A DNA stretch of 64,000 bases. Source: Streptomyces sp. JB150 (GTDB taxonomy: Bacteria; Actinomycetota; Actinomycetes; Streptomycetales; Streptomycetaceae). The notes beneath the pieces were generated by a model, which had not been told where the DNA came from, did no database searches, and was given only the letters and a program-made list of their open reading frames with translations. Position numbers and translations under genes: made by a program. This document shows, piece after piece, positions 42,181 to 51,125 of the stretch (within the stretch, counting starts at the first letter, position 1; each line of letters starts with the position of its first letter). The stretch lies in the NCBI RefSeq assembly GCF_011193355.1, contig NZ_CP049780.1, positions 5,189,803 to 5,253,802 on the forward strand. The letters are read 5' to 3'.

Positions 42181-43401
42181 TCAGGTGAGATTCGGTGAGC
42201 CATTAACCAGCGCATACGTCTGCGTGGCGATCTCCAGTTCCTCGTCGGTCGGGACCACGGCGACCGCGACCCGGGCGCCCGCCGGGGAGATCAGCCGCGG
42301 CTGGTCGCCGCGTACGGCGTTCAGCTCCGCGTCGACCGCCAGGCCCAGCTCCTCCAGGCCCGCCACGGCCGCCTCCCGCACCGCTGCCGCGTTCTCGCCG
42401 ACCCCGGCGGTGAAGGCGACCGCGTCCACCGTGCCGAGCACGGCGTAATAGGCGCCGATGTACTTCTTCAACCGGTGAATGTAGATGTCGAAGGCGAGCC
42501 GCGCCTGTTCGTCGCCTTCGTCCACCCGACGGCGGATCTCGCGCATGTCGTTGTCACCGCACAGGCCGATCAGCCCGCTCTTCTTGTTGAGAAGAGTGTC
42601 GATCTCGTCCGTGGACATTCCGCCAACTCGCATCAAATGGAAGATGACAGCCGGATCCAGGTCGCCGGAGCGGGTACCCATCACGAGTCCCTCCAAAGGC
42701 GTCAGTCCCATGGAGGTGTCCACGCAACGGCCGCCCCGGACGGCGGAGGCGGACGCCCCGTTGCCCAGGTGCAGCACGATGACGTTCACCTCCTCGGGCG
42801 CCTTGCCCAGCAGCTTCGCGGTCGTCCGGGAGACGTAGGCGTGCGAGGTGCCGTGGAAGCCGTAGCGGCGGATGCGGTGCTCGTCGGCGGTTTGCACGTC
42901 GATCGCGTAGCGGGCGGCCGACTCCGGCATCGTCGTGTGGAAGGCGGTGTCGAAGACGGCGACCTGCGGCAGGTCCGGCCGCAGTGCCATCGCCGTGCGG
43001 ATACCGGTCAGGTTGGCCGGGTTGTGCAGCGGGGCGACCGGGATCAGCCGCTCGATCTCGGCGAGGACGGTGTCGTCGATGACCGTCGGCTGGGTGAAGT
43101 GCTTGCCGCCGTGCACCACCCGGTGGCCTATCGCGGCCAGCTCGGGGGAGTCCAGGCCGAGGCCGTCCTGCGCGAGCTGCTCGGCGACGGCCTTGAGGGC
43201 GGTGTCGTGGTCGGGGATCGCGTCCGTCCACTCCCGGCCGGCGCCGCCGGTGTGCAGCGGGGTGTGCTTCAGGCGCGAGGTCTCCTCACCGATGCGCTCG
43301 ACGAGGCCCACCGCCAGCCGGCTGCTGTCGCGCATGTCGAGCAGCTGGTACTTCACCGACGAGGAGCCGGAGTTGAGGACGAGGACACGGGAGGAACTCA
43401 C
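42181..43401 (-). CDS. ackA: Acetate kinase
   Basis: Interconverts acetyl phosphate + ADP and acetate + ATP. The 406-residue protein has VLVLNSGSSSVKYQLL, the catalytic region AVFDTAFHTTMPE, FHGTSHAYVS, IVLHLGNGAS, DTSMGLTPLEGLVMGTRSGDLDP and FTAGVGENA. The start GTG at 43401 overlaps the pta stop (GTGA), giving strict coupling with phosphotransacetylase. Confidence 0.96.
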   Translation of the reverse strand: MSSSRVLVLNSGSSSVKYQLLDMRDSSRLAVGLVERIGEETSRLKHTPLHTGGAGREWTDAIPDHDTALKAVAEQLAQDGLGLDSPELAAIGHRVVHGGKHFTQPTVIDDTVLAEIERLIPVAPLHNPANLTGIRTAMALRPDLPQVAVFDTAFHTTMPESAARYAIDVQTADEHRIRRYGFHGTSHAYVSRTTAKLLGKAPEEVNVIVLHLGNGASASAVRGGRCVDTSMGLTPLEGLVMGTRSGDLDPAVIFHLMRVGGMSTDEIDTLLNKKSGLIGLCGDNDMREIRRRVDEGDEQARLAFDIYIHRLKKYIGAYYAVLGTVDAVAFTAGVGENAAAVREAAVAGLEELGLAVDAELNAVRGDQPRLISPAGARVAVAVVPTDEELEIATQTYALVNGSPNLT

Positions 43402-45488
43402 TGCTGGATTGCCTTCTCGATCGGGGACTGGGCCTGGATGGCCGTGATGGCGACGGTGTTGACGATGTCCTGGACGAGGGCGCCCCGGGACAGGTCGTTG
43501 ACGGGCTTGCGCAGGCCCTGGAGCACCGGGCCGACGGCGATCGCCCCGGCCGAGCGCTGCACGGCCTTGTAGGTGTTGTTGCCTGTATTGAGGTCCGGGA
43601 AGATCAGAACCGTTGCCTGCCCGGCGACCTCGGATCCGGGCAGCTTGGTCGCGGCGACCGACGGCTCGACGGCCGCGTCGTACTGGATGGGGCCCTCGAT
43701 CTTCAGGTCCGGCCGGCGCGAGCGCACCAGCTCGGTCGCCTCGCGCACCTTGTCGACGTCGGCGCCGGAGCCGGACGTGCCCGTGGAGTACGACAGCATC
43801 GCGATCCGCGGCTCCACGCCGAACCGGGCGGCCGTCGTCGCCGACTGGATGGCGATGTCGGCGAGCTGCTCGGCGTCCGGGTCCGGGTTGACCGCGCAGT
43901 CGCCGTAGACCAGCACCTTGTCGGCGAGGCACATGAAGAAGACGGACGAGACGATCGACGCGTCCGGCTTGGTCTTGATGATCTCGAAGGCGGGCCGGAT
44001 GGTCGCGGCGGTGGAGTGCACGGACCCCGACACCATGCCGTCGGCGAGACCTTCCTCGACCATCAGGGTGCCGAAGTAGTTCACGTCCGAGACGACGTCG
44101 TACGCCAGCTCCGCGGTCACGCCCTTGTGGGCGCGCAGGCCCGCGTACAGCTCGGCGAAGGAGTCCCGCAGCTCGGACCTGGCCGGGTCGATCAGCTGGG
44201 AGTCGCCGAGGTCGATGCCGAGGTCGGCGGCCTTCTTGCGGATCTGGTCCACCGGCCCGAGCAGGGTGAGGTCGCAGACACCGCGCCGCAGCAGCACCTC
44301 GGCCGCGTGCAGCACCCGCTCCTCGGTGCCCTCCGGGAGGACGACCCGGCGCCTGTCCGCGCGGGCCTGCTCCAGCAGCTTGTGCTCGAACATCATCGGC
44401 GTGACGCGGTCACTGCTCGGCGCGGAGACCCGCCTGGTCAGATCGGCGGTGTCGACGTACCGCTCGAACAGGCCGAGCGCGGTCTCCGCCTTGCGCGGGG
44501 TGGCCGCGTTCAGCTTGCCCTCCAGGGAGAACAGCTGTTCGGCGGTGGGGAAGCTGTTGCCGGACACCGACAGCACCGGGGTGCCGGGGGCGAGCCGGGC
44601 GGCGAGGGTGAGCACGTCGTCGCTCGGCACCTCGTTCAGGGTGAGCAGCACGCCCGCGATCGGCGGGGTGCCGGCGCTGTGCGCGGCCAGCGAGCCGACC
44701 ACCAGATCCGCGCGGTCACCGGGGGTCACCACCAGGCAGCCCGGCGTCAGGGCGCCCAGGAAGTTCGGCAGCATCGCGCCGCCGAACACGAAGTTCAGCG
44801 CGTCGCGGGCGAGCCCCGAGTCGTCGCCGAGCAGCACCCTGGCGCCGAGCGCGTGGGCGATCTGCGAGACGGTCGGCGCGGACAGGGCCGGCTCGTCGGG
44901 CAGGACGTAGCAGGGCGCGGGCAGCCGGTCCGCCAGCCGCTCGGCTATGTGATCGCGGTCCACGCGGGCCACCCGGTTGCTGACCATGGCGAGCACGTCG
45001 CAGCCCAGGCCGTCGTAGGCGCGGTAGGCGTTGACGGTCTCGGCGACGACCGCCTCGGCGGGCTGCTTGCGGCCGCCCACGACCGGGATCACGGAGGCGC
45101 CGAACTCGTTGGCGAGGCGCGCGTTCAGGGACAGCTCGTCGGGGAACTGCGTGTCGGCGTAGTCGGTGCCGAGGACCAGGACGACGTCGTAGTCGCGGGC
45201 GACCAGGTGGAAGCGGTCGACGAGGGTGGCGACCAGCTCGTCCGTGCCGCGCTCGGCCTGCAGCGCGGAGGCCTCCTGGTAGTCCATGCCGTAGACGGTC
45301 GCCGGGTCCTGCGACAGCCGGTAGCGGGCGCGCAGCAGGTCGAACAGGCGGTCGGGCCCGTCGTGCACGAGGGGACGGAAGACACCCACCCGGTCGATCT
45401 GCCGGGTCAGGAGCTCCATGACCCCCAGCTCGACGACCTGGCGGCCGTCGCCGCGGTCGATACCGGTCACGTACACGCTGCGCGTCAC
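43398..45488 (-). CDS. pta: Phosphate acetyltransferase (long form)
   Basis: Interconverts acetyl-CoA and acetyl phosphate. The 696-residue protein is the three-domain form: an N-terminal BioD/dethiobiotin synthetase-like P-loop domain (SVYVTGIDRGDGRQ), a central DRTGG domain, and the C-terminal PTA_PTB catalytic domain from about residue 370 (RVVLPEGTEERVLHAAEVLLRRG, SYSTGTSGSGADVDKVREA). The GTG at 45488 is used because the homology starts there. A frame to 45575 passes through the promoter region. It heads the pta-ackA operon. Confidence 0.95.
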   Translation of the reverse strand: MTRSVYVTGIDRGDGRQVVELGVMELLTRQIDRVGVFRPLVHDGPDRLFDLLRARYRLSQDPATVYGMDYQEASALQAERGTDELVATLVDRFHLVARDYDVVLVLGTDYADTQFPDELSLNARLANEFGASVIPVVGGRKQPAEAVVAETVNAYRAYDGLGCDVLAMVSNRVARVDRDHIAERLADRLPAPCYVLPDEPALSAPTVSQIAHALGARVLLGDDSGLARDALNFVFGGAMLPNFLGALTPGCLVVTPGDRADLVVGSLAAHSAGTPPIAGVLLTLNEVPSDDVLTLAARLAPGTPVLSVSGNSFPTAEQLFSLEGKLNAATPRKAETALGLFERYVDTADLTRRVSAPSSDRVTPMMFEHKLLEQARADRRRVVLPEGTEERVLHAAEVLLRRGVCDLTLLGPVDQIRKKAADLGIDLGDSQLIDPARSELRDSFAELYAGLRAHKGVTAELAYDVVSDVNYFGTLMVEEGLADGMVSGSVHSTAATIRPAFEIIKTKPDASIVSSVFFMCLADKVLVYGDCAVNPDPDAEQLADIAIQSATTAARFGVEPRIAMLSYSTGTSGSGADVDKVREATELVRSRRPDLKIEGPIQYDAAVEPSVAATKLPGSEVAGQATVLIFPDLNTGNNTYKAVQRSAGAIAVGPVLQGLRKPVNDLSRGALVQDIVNTVAITAIQAQSPIEKAIQQ

Positions 45489-45568
45489 GCGTGCTCTCCG
45501 TTCCTTCTCGAGTGGGTCTCGTCTCGGATGGGGTACAAAAATCGCCCACCGAGGTGAGCAGAACCCTC

Positions 45569-45595
45569 TTGACAATACCTCCGGCGATGGATAAG
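45569..45595 (+). promoter_or_regulatory. Possible pfkA promoter
   Basis: TTGACA at 45569-45574 is a perfect -35 hexamer in this G+C-rich context. A -10 candidate GATAAG/TAAGGC follows after 15-17 bases. The start codon is about 95 bases downstream. The -10 match is weak. Confidence 0.4.
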
Positions 45596-45691
45596 GCGCC
45601 CGTCAAGAACGGTGAGCGGCACCGGGGTGCGGGACGTGGAACAATCGGAAGTGGCTCACCGGTATCAACAGCGAGCAGGAGACACAGCACG

Positions 45692-46717
45692 ATGCGTATC
45701 GGAGTCCTCACCGCAGGCGGCGACTGCCCCGGCCTGAACGCAGTGATCCGGTCGGTCGTGCACCGAGCGGTCGACAACTACGGCGACGAGGTCATCGGCT
45801 TCGAGGACGGATACGCGGGCCTGCTGGAGCGCCGCTACCGCAGCCTCGACCTCAACGCGGTCAGCGGCATCCTCGCGCGCGGCGGCACCATCCTCGGCTC
45901 GTCGCGGCTGGAGCGGGACCGGCTGCGCGAGGCCTGCTCCCGCGCCGGTGACATGGTCGAGGACTTCGGGATCGACGCGCTGATCCCGATCGGCGGCGAG
46001 GGCACGCTGACGGCGGCCCGGATGCTGAGCGACGCGGGCCTGCCGGTGGTCGGCGTCCCCAAGACCATCGACAACGACATCTCCTCCACCGACCGCACCT
46101 TCGGCTTCGACACGGCCGTGGGCGTGGCCACCGAGGCCATGGACCGCCTCAAGACCACCGCCGAGTCCCACCAGCGCGTGATGGTGGTCGAGGTCATGGG
46201 CCGCCACGCCGGCTGGATCGCCCTGGAGTCCGGCATGGCCGCCGGCGCGCACGGCATCTGCCTGCCCGAGCGTCCCTTCGACCCCGCCGACCTGGTCAAG
46301 ATGGTCGAGGAACGCTTCGCCCGCGGCAAGAAGTTCGCCGTCATCTGCGTCGCCGAGGGCGCCCACCCCGCCGAGGGCACCATGGACTACGGCAAGGGCG
46401 CGATCGACCAGTACGGCCACGAGCGCTTCCAGGGCATCGGCACCGCCCTCGCCCACGAACTGGAACGCCGCCTCGGCAAGGAGGCCAAGCCGGTCATCCT
46501 CGGCCACGTCCAGCGCGGCGGCACGCCCACGGCGTACGACCGGGTCCTCGCCACCCGTTTCGGCTGGCACGCGGTGGAGGCCGCGCACCAGGGCGAGTTC
46601 GGCAAGATGACCGCGCTGCGCGGCAACGACATCGTGATGGTGCCGCTGGCGGAGGCGGTCACGGAGCTGAAGACGGTCCCGAAGGACCGCATGGACGAGG
46701 CGGAGTCGGTCTTCTAG
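45692..46717 (+). CDS. pfkA: ATP-dependent 6-phosphofructokinase
   Basis: Phosphorylates fructose 6-phosphate. The 341-residue protein shows LTAGGDCPGLNA, PIGGEGT with Gly104, and the GVPKTIDNDI catalytic loop with Lys124. The Gly104/Lys124 combination is the actinobacterial ATP-dependent type; PPi-dependent enzymes carry Asp104. Also visible are MGRHAGWIAL and LGHVQRGG. ATG 45692 has AGCAGGAGA upstream. It is divergent from pta-ackA. Streptomyces has several paralogues, and the number is not assigned. Confidence 0.95.
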   Translation: MRIGVLTAGGDCPGLNAVIRSVVHRAVDNYGDEVIGFEDGYAGLLERRYRSLDLNAVSGILARGGTILGSSRLERDRLREACSRAGDMVEDFGIDALIPIGGEGTLTAARMLSDAGLPVVGVPKTIDNDISSTDRTFGFDTAVGVATEAMDRLKTTAESHQRVMVVEVMGRHAGWIALESGMAAGAHGICLPERPFDPADLVKMVEERFARGKKFAVICVAEGAHPAEGTMDYGKGAIDQYGHERFQGIGTALAHELERRLGKEAKPVILGHVQRGGTPTAYDRVLATRFGWHAVEAAHQGEFGKMTALRGNDIVMVPLAEAVTELKTVPKDRMDEAESVF

Positions 46718-46735
46718 ACCGCCGCCTCACGTTGC

Positions 46736-46778
46736 GGCCGGGTGGTTCAGGCCGGGTGGTTCAGGCCGGGCGGTTTCA
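46736..46778. repeat. 14-bp tandem repeat after pfkA
   Basis: GGCCGGGTGGTTCA occurs twice perfectly (46736, 46750), then once with a substitution and an inserted T (46764-46778). The third copy covers the stop codon of the convergent XRE-type gene, so length variation here would alter that protein's C-terminus. Confidence 0.7.
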
Positions 46779-47483
46779 GGCCGTATGGCGCTGGGCCGTC
46801 GTCCAGAAGTACTCCACGATCCGGTCCAGGAACTCCTGCCCCGACACGTCCGAGTCCCGGCCGCCGCCGCCCCAGCTGAGGGTGGCCGCCATGTGCCCCT
46901 GGTAGTCCTGGTGCAGCCCCTGAAGGGTGCCCTCCAGGATGTGCTTGTCCAGGGGCACGATCTTGCCCACCGGGCGGACGTACGCCTGCCAGCGCGTGCT
47001 CACCGCGCTGCGCAGCAGCTCGGCCAGCTTGGCCTCCCGGCCGGTGACCGAGATCATCGCGGGCAGGTCCAGATCCAGCAGGTCGGCGAGGACGGCCGAC
47101 TGCCGGTCGTTGCCCCGCCACTCGTCGTGCTCCTCCATCCGCTGGTACGCCAGCAGCTCCAGCCCGGTCGCCCGCGCGACGTCCTCCGGCGCGAGTCCGC
47201 GGGCGACGCGGTGCTCCTTCAGCGTCCGCGGGCTGCCTATCAGCTCGCCAGGGGAGCACCACAGCACCCCCGCGAGCGCGGTCAGCTCCGGATTGCTGGG
47301 GTTCGCCACCCCGCGCTCCCAGGCGATCACGAGGTCCGGCGTCACGTACGGCAGCCCGTACGACGCGCGCATGCCGTAGGCGACATGCTCGGGCCCCATG
47401 CCCAGTGCCGCCCGGAGCCGGCGGGCGGCGAGGGCGTTGAAGGGCGGGGCGGGCTGGTTCGGCTGAGCAGGGGGTCGGCGCAC
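46776..47483 (-). CDS. Double helix-turn-helix (XRE-type) DNA-binding protein
   Basis: A 235-residue protein with two XRE-like helix-turn-helix units. The first contains TPDLVIAWERGVANPSNPELTAL, broken across the recognition helix, and the second contains LAPEDVARATGLELLAYQRME. A C-terminal part of unknown fold ends FLDRIVEYFWTTAQRHTA. GTG start. It lies next to the STAND gene remnant and at the edge of the accessory island, so it may be either the island's regulator or the last core gene. Confidence 0.8.
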   Translation of the reverse strand: MRRPPAQPNQPAPPFNALAARRLRAALGMGPEHVAYGMRASYGLPYVTPDLVIAWERGVANPSNPELTALAGVLWCSPGELIGSPRTLKEHRVARGLAPEDVARATGLELLAYQRMEEHDEWRGNDRQSAVLADLLDLDLPAMISVTGREAKLAELLRSAVSTRWQAYVRPVGKIVPLDKHILEGTLQGLHQDYQGHMAATLSWGGGGRDSDVSGQEFLDRIVEYFWTTAQRHTA

Positions 47484-47580
47484 GATGCATCAAGGTACGG
47501 GGGTGTGCGATCGGTGACTACGGTCTGTTCGGACACAATCACAGATCGTAGGAACGTACGGTTTTGGCCAGGGGTGGCGA

Positions 47581-49671
47581 TTACTGGTCGGTCACCTCTT
47601 GACGGCTGGGGGTGATCTCTTTGGAGGGCTCCCCCAGGGCCTCGGTGCGGGCGAGGGCCTCGGCGGCTTCGACGGGAGACTCTGCGCGGATGAAGGCTCG
47701 TGCGGCCTGCAGATAACAGGCGCGGGCATCGGCCGGGCGGTGGGTCATCTGGTATGCGTGTCCCAGGTTGTACATGGTCCGGCCTGCCCCGTACCAGTCC
47801 TCGAATTCCTGACAGATCCGTACGGCCCTGGCGAACGACTCGATCGCCTCTTCGACCCGGCCCGTCTTCTGCTGGGCGAGGCCGAGGTTGTTCCACGCGG
47901 TGGCCTCGTAGTGGCGGTCTCGGGTGACGTGGAAGAGATTGCGGGCGTGGGTGTGGGCGTCGATGGCCTCGCCGGCCCGCCCGGCCTGTTGGAGGGCGAG
48001 GCCAAGGTTGTTCCACGCGCTGGCCTCGTAGTGGCGGTCCTCTACAGCCTGATACAGGTCGCGGGCGCGGGTGTGGGCATCGATCGCCTCGTTCACCCGC
48101 CCTCCGTCCAGCAGACTGCAACCCAGGTTGTTCCACGCCGTGGCCTCACGCCGGCGGTCCCGGGTGATCCGGAAGAGCTCGCGGGCGTGGGTGTGGGCGT
48201 CGATCGCCTCCTCCACCCGCCCCATCTCCTGCAGGGCGATGCCCAGGTTGTCCCACGCCATGCCCTCGCCGAGCAGATCTCCGGCAGCGTGCGACGCCTC
48301 CTGTGCGGCTCGGGAGACGGCGACCAAGTCGTCGAAGTACCGGCGCCAGTGGAGATACCGCCAGAGGCAGAGGGCCAGCCGGACCGCCGTATCCCTGAAA
48401 CGCTCCTCCCCCGCCCAGAGCGCCGCCGCCACCAGCCCCGCCCTTTCCCTGTCCAGCCACGCCAGCGCCTGCCGACGGTCCGCGAAGCGCTTCGGCTCGG
48501 GCCTCCCGGGAAGCCAGCGCAGCCGCTCATCGGCCGCGTCCGCCCACTGGTCGTAGAACCACAGCACCCGCTCCTGAGCCGCCTCTCTTTCCGCCTGGTC
48601 CGCCATCCCCGCGCTGAACGTCCGCACCAGGTCGTGAAGCCGCCACCGCAGCCCCGACTCGGACGTCACCAGATGCGTCGCCGCCAGCTCCTCCAGCAGT
48701 GACAACGTGGCTTCCACGCTCAGGTGGGCCAGCGCGGCCACCGCCTCCGTGCCGGTGTCCGTGCCGGGTGCGACGGACAGCAGGCGCAGGAGCCGGGCCT
48801 GGTCGGGCGGGAGTCGGCGGTACGACGTCTCCAGGACGGGCCGGAGGACGAGGGTGCGGCCGTACACGTCGGTACCCCGGCTGCCCTTGTCCAGGACCAC
48901 CGTGGGGTCCCCGACCCCCTTGATCTCGGTCACCAGTGAGGCGATGTCCCGGTGGCGGCGCCTGCGCAGCATCGCGGCGGCGATCTGAAGAGCGAGGGGC
49001 AAGTGGCCGCAGAGGAAGGTCAGTTCTCGAAGGGCGTCCGGCTCGCGGGACGGACGGTCGTCGCGTTCGTCGGCGTCGTGCAGCGCGCGGGCGACGAGGG
49101 CGGCGGACTCCTCGGGATCCAGGGTTTCCAGGTCGATGACCCGTACGGGGAGCGTGTCCGGGCGGTTCCGGGACGTGATGACCACCCGATGGTGGTCCGT
49201 GCCGGGGAGCAGCGGGACGTACTGGGACGGGTCCGAGGCGTTGTCCAGGATCAGCAGCGTCCGGTCGCGCCGCTCGGCCAGCAGGGTGCGGTACGCGTCG
49301 TACTGGCGGGGCGTCGTGGGTGGGAGGTCCGTGCCCCGTACGCCCATCGCGCCAGCAGGGCCAGCACCGCCTGGTCCGCCGTCACCGGGTTGTCGTCGTA
49401 GCCGCGCAGGTCCACGAACAGGAACCCGCCCGGGAACCAGCCCTTTGCGCGGGCCCGGTGCGCCGCCTCCACCGCCAGGGCCGTCTTGCCGATGCCGCCC
49501 ATGCCCGTGACAGCCGAGATGAGGAGCGGGGTGCCCTCCTCCGAGGCGGGGGCCAGGCGGGGCAGCAGGCGGTCCAGTTCCTCCGTGCGGCCCGTGAAAC
49601 CGGGAGGGCGGGGTGGGAGGGTGGTCGTCGCGACCGGGACCGGGCCGTGGACCGGGGCCTTGGCGGCGGGG
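47581..49671 (-). pseudogene. NB-ARC/TPR (STAND) gene broken by frameshifts
   Basis: Two frames together encode one STAND ATPase homologous to the intact gene at 51122. The upstream frame (about 49671-49348) carries PPRPPGFTGRTEELDRLL and the P-loop GMGGIGKTALAVEAAH. It then shifts by one base near 49346 into the frame that holds LLILDNAS, VVITSRNR, GHLPLALQIA, RLHDLVRTF and four 40-residue TPR units (NNLGxALQQAGRAxEAIDAH type). The upstream frame has no start codon before the P-loop ATG at 49502. The downstream frame is the same as that of the nucleosidase gene before it. So the ancestral product was probably one nucleosidase-NB-ARC-TPR protein. Confidence 0.75.
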
Positions 49672-50505
49672 CTACTGCTGCTTGCCGATGACCGGGCCGT
49701 AGAAGGTGCTGCCCCGGAAGTCGATGTGGTCCCCGCCGGTATGGGGGCCCTCCCGGGAGTCGGAGGCCCGGGCGCGCGGGTGGTGCTTGCGCAGCACCTC
49801 CACGGCCACCGACGCCGCCTGCGCGGCGGCCCGCTCCTGGGAGCCGGCCGCGTCGGCCGTGTGCTTGCGCGCGTCCGCGCGGTCGCTGATCCCGCGGATC
49901 ACCAGCGCGTGCACCTGCCCGCTGAGATGTGCCGCGTGCGCCGCGCCGGAGCCCTCCATCTCGATGGCCGCCGCGTCGTTGTAGTGCTCACGCAGATCCT
50001 TCGCGATCCGCGCCTCGGCGTCCGCGAGGACCACGTCCCCGGAGGCGATCGGCTTGAAGTGCGTGCGTACGGCGGGCATGTCCCGGACCGCCGAACGCGC
50101 TGCCTGCACCAGTGCGTTGGAGCCCGGCCAGGACTCCGGGCGGGACAGGAAACCGCCAGGGGCCCACTTGCCGCCGTGGATGCCGTACACCTTCGTGCCC
50201 ACGACGACGTCCCCGATCGCGATGTCGTCCTTGAGGCTCCCCGCGACCCCGACGAACAGCACCGCCTCCGGGCGCAGCCACTCGATGAGCTGGGTCGTGA
50301 GGGACGCCGCCGTTCTCTCTCCCTCGCCGAGTTCGGCGAGCGCGACGTACCAGTCGGTGCCCGCGAGGCGTCCTTGCTCGATACGGGTGCCGTCGCGGTG
50401 CACGAACTCCTCCCGATGCTCGATGTGCCCGCGCACGGCGGCGTACTCCAGTGCGAGCGCGGTGAGGACGACAACGGTGGGAACCCTGGGATGTGTCTGC
50501 GGCAC
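49672..50505 (-). CDS. Nucleoside phosphorylase/MTA-SAH nucleosidase-like protein with STAND-linked tail
   Basis: A 277-residue protein with the purine nucleoside phosphorylase fold: VVVLTALALEYAAV start, LFVGVAGSLKDDIAIGDVVV, and the catalytic AAAIEMEGSGAAHAA and VIRGISDRAD segments. The tail at residues 262-272 reads DFRGSTFYGPV and is shared almost exactly with the N-terminus of the NB-ARC protein at 51122. The stop TAG at 49672 is followed in a shifted frame by the NB-ARC homology. It is divergent from the membrane protein gene. The enzyme probably hydrolyses a nucleoside or nucleotide as effector of a STAND system, as in described NTPase conflict systems. The substrate is unknown. Confidence 0.82.
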   Translation of the reverse strand: MPQTHPRVPTVVVLTALALEYAAVRGHIEHREEFVHRDGTRIEQGRLAGTDWYVALAELGEGERTAASLTTQLIEWLRPEAVLFVGVAGSLKDDIAIGDVVVGTKVYGIHGGKWAPGGFLSRPESWPGSNALVQAARSAVRDMPAVRTHFKPIASGDVVLADAEARIAKDLREHYNDAAAIEMEGSGAAHAAHLSGQVHALVIRGISDRADARKHTADAAGSQERAAAQAASVAVEVLRKHHPRARASDSREGPHTGGDHIDFRGSTFYGPVIGKQQ

Positions 50506-50573
50506 ACCCCTAAAGTACTGCCAAGTGGTCGCAAACGGCGGGCTGTTGGACAGCGGGGGAGAAGGGCGACGAC

Positions 50574-51125
50574 GTGCCGGACGAGAGTGACGTCACCGCC
50601 GGGCAGTTGCTGCTCGCCGAGTACCAGAGCGTCAAGGACGAGCAGAAGGCGCGGATCGGGTTCCGGGACAACCTGCTGTACGTCACCCTCGCCGTCGTCG
50701 CCGCCGTCATCGCGGCCGCGGCGCAGGCCAAGCAGGCGTCGATGCTGCTCGCGCTGCCGCCGGTGTGTGTGGTGCTGGGGTGGACGTATCTCGTCAACGA
50801 CCAGAAGATCTCCGCCATCGGGGCGTACATCCGCGGTGAGCTGGGGCCCCGGCTCGCGCGGCTCGCCGGTGAGGAGTCCGTCTTCCGGTGGGAGAGCTTT
50901 CACCGCGGGGACGCGCGGCGGGTGGCCCGGAAGGTCACGCAGCTCGTGGTCGACCTGCTCGCCTTCTGCGTCGTACCGCTGAGCGCGCTCGCCGTGTACT
51001 GGGCCGGGGAGGTCAGCCGGGGTTTGTTGATGATCTCGGTGGTCGAGGCGTGCGTCGTGGTCGGGCTCGCGGTGCAGGTCGTGGTGTACGCGCTGCCGTT
51101 CGGCGGGGGTGAGGACGTGGCATGA
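50574..51125 (+). CDS. Membrane protein coupled to the NB-ARC gene
   Basis: A 183-residue protein. A hydrophilic helical N-terminus (GQLLLAEYQSVKDEQKARI) is followed by a pair of hydrophobic segments (LYVTLAVVAAVIAAAAQA, MLLALPPVCVVLGWTYLV), a soluble loop of about 60 residues, and a second pair (LVVDLLAFCVVPLSALAVYW, LLMISVVEACVVVGLAVQVV). The GTG start at 50574 has GGGGGAGAAGGG upstream. It overlaps the NB-ARC gene by four bases (ATGA). It takes the position that an effector occupies beside a STAND protein. Membrane disruption or a membrane anchor role is inference. Confidence 0.82.
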   Translation: MPDESDVTAGQLLLAEYQSVKDEQKARIGFRDNLLYVTLAVVAAVIAAAAQAKQASMLLALPPVCVVLGWTYLVNDQKISAIGAYIRGELGPRLARLAGEESVFRWESFHRGDARRVARKVTQLVVDLLAFCVVPLSALAVYWAGEVSRGLLMISVVEACVVVGLAVQVVVYALPFGGGEDVA

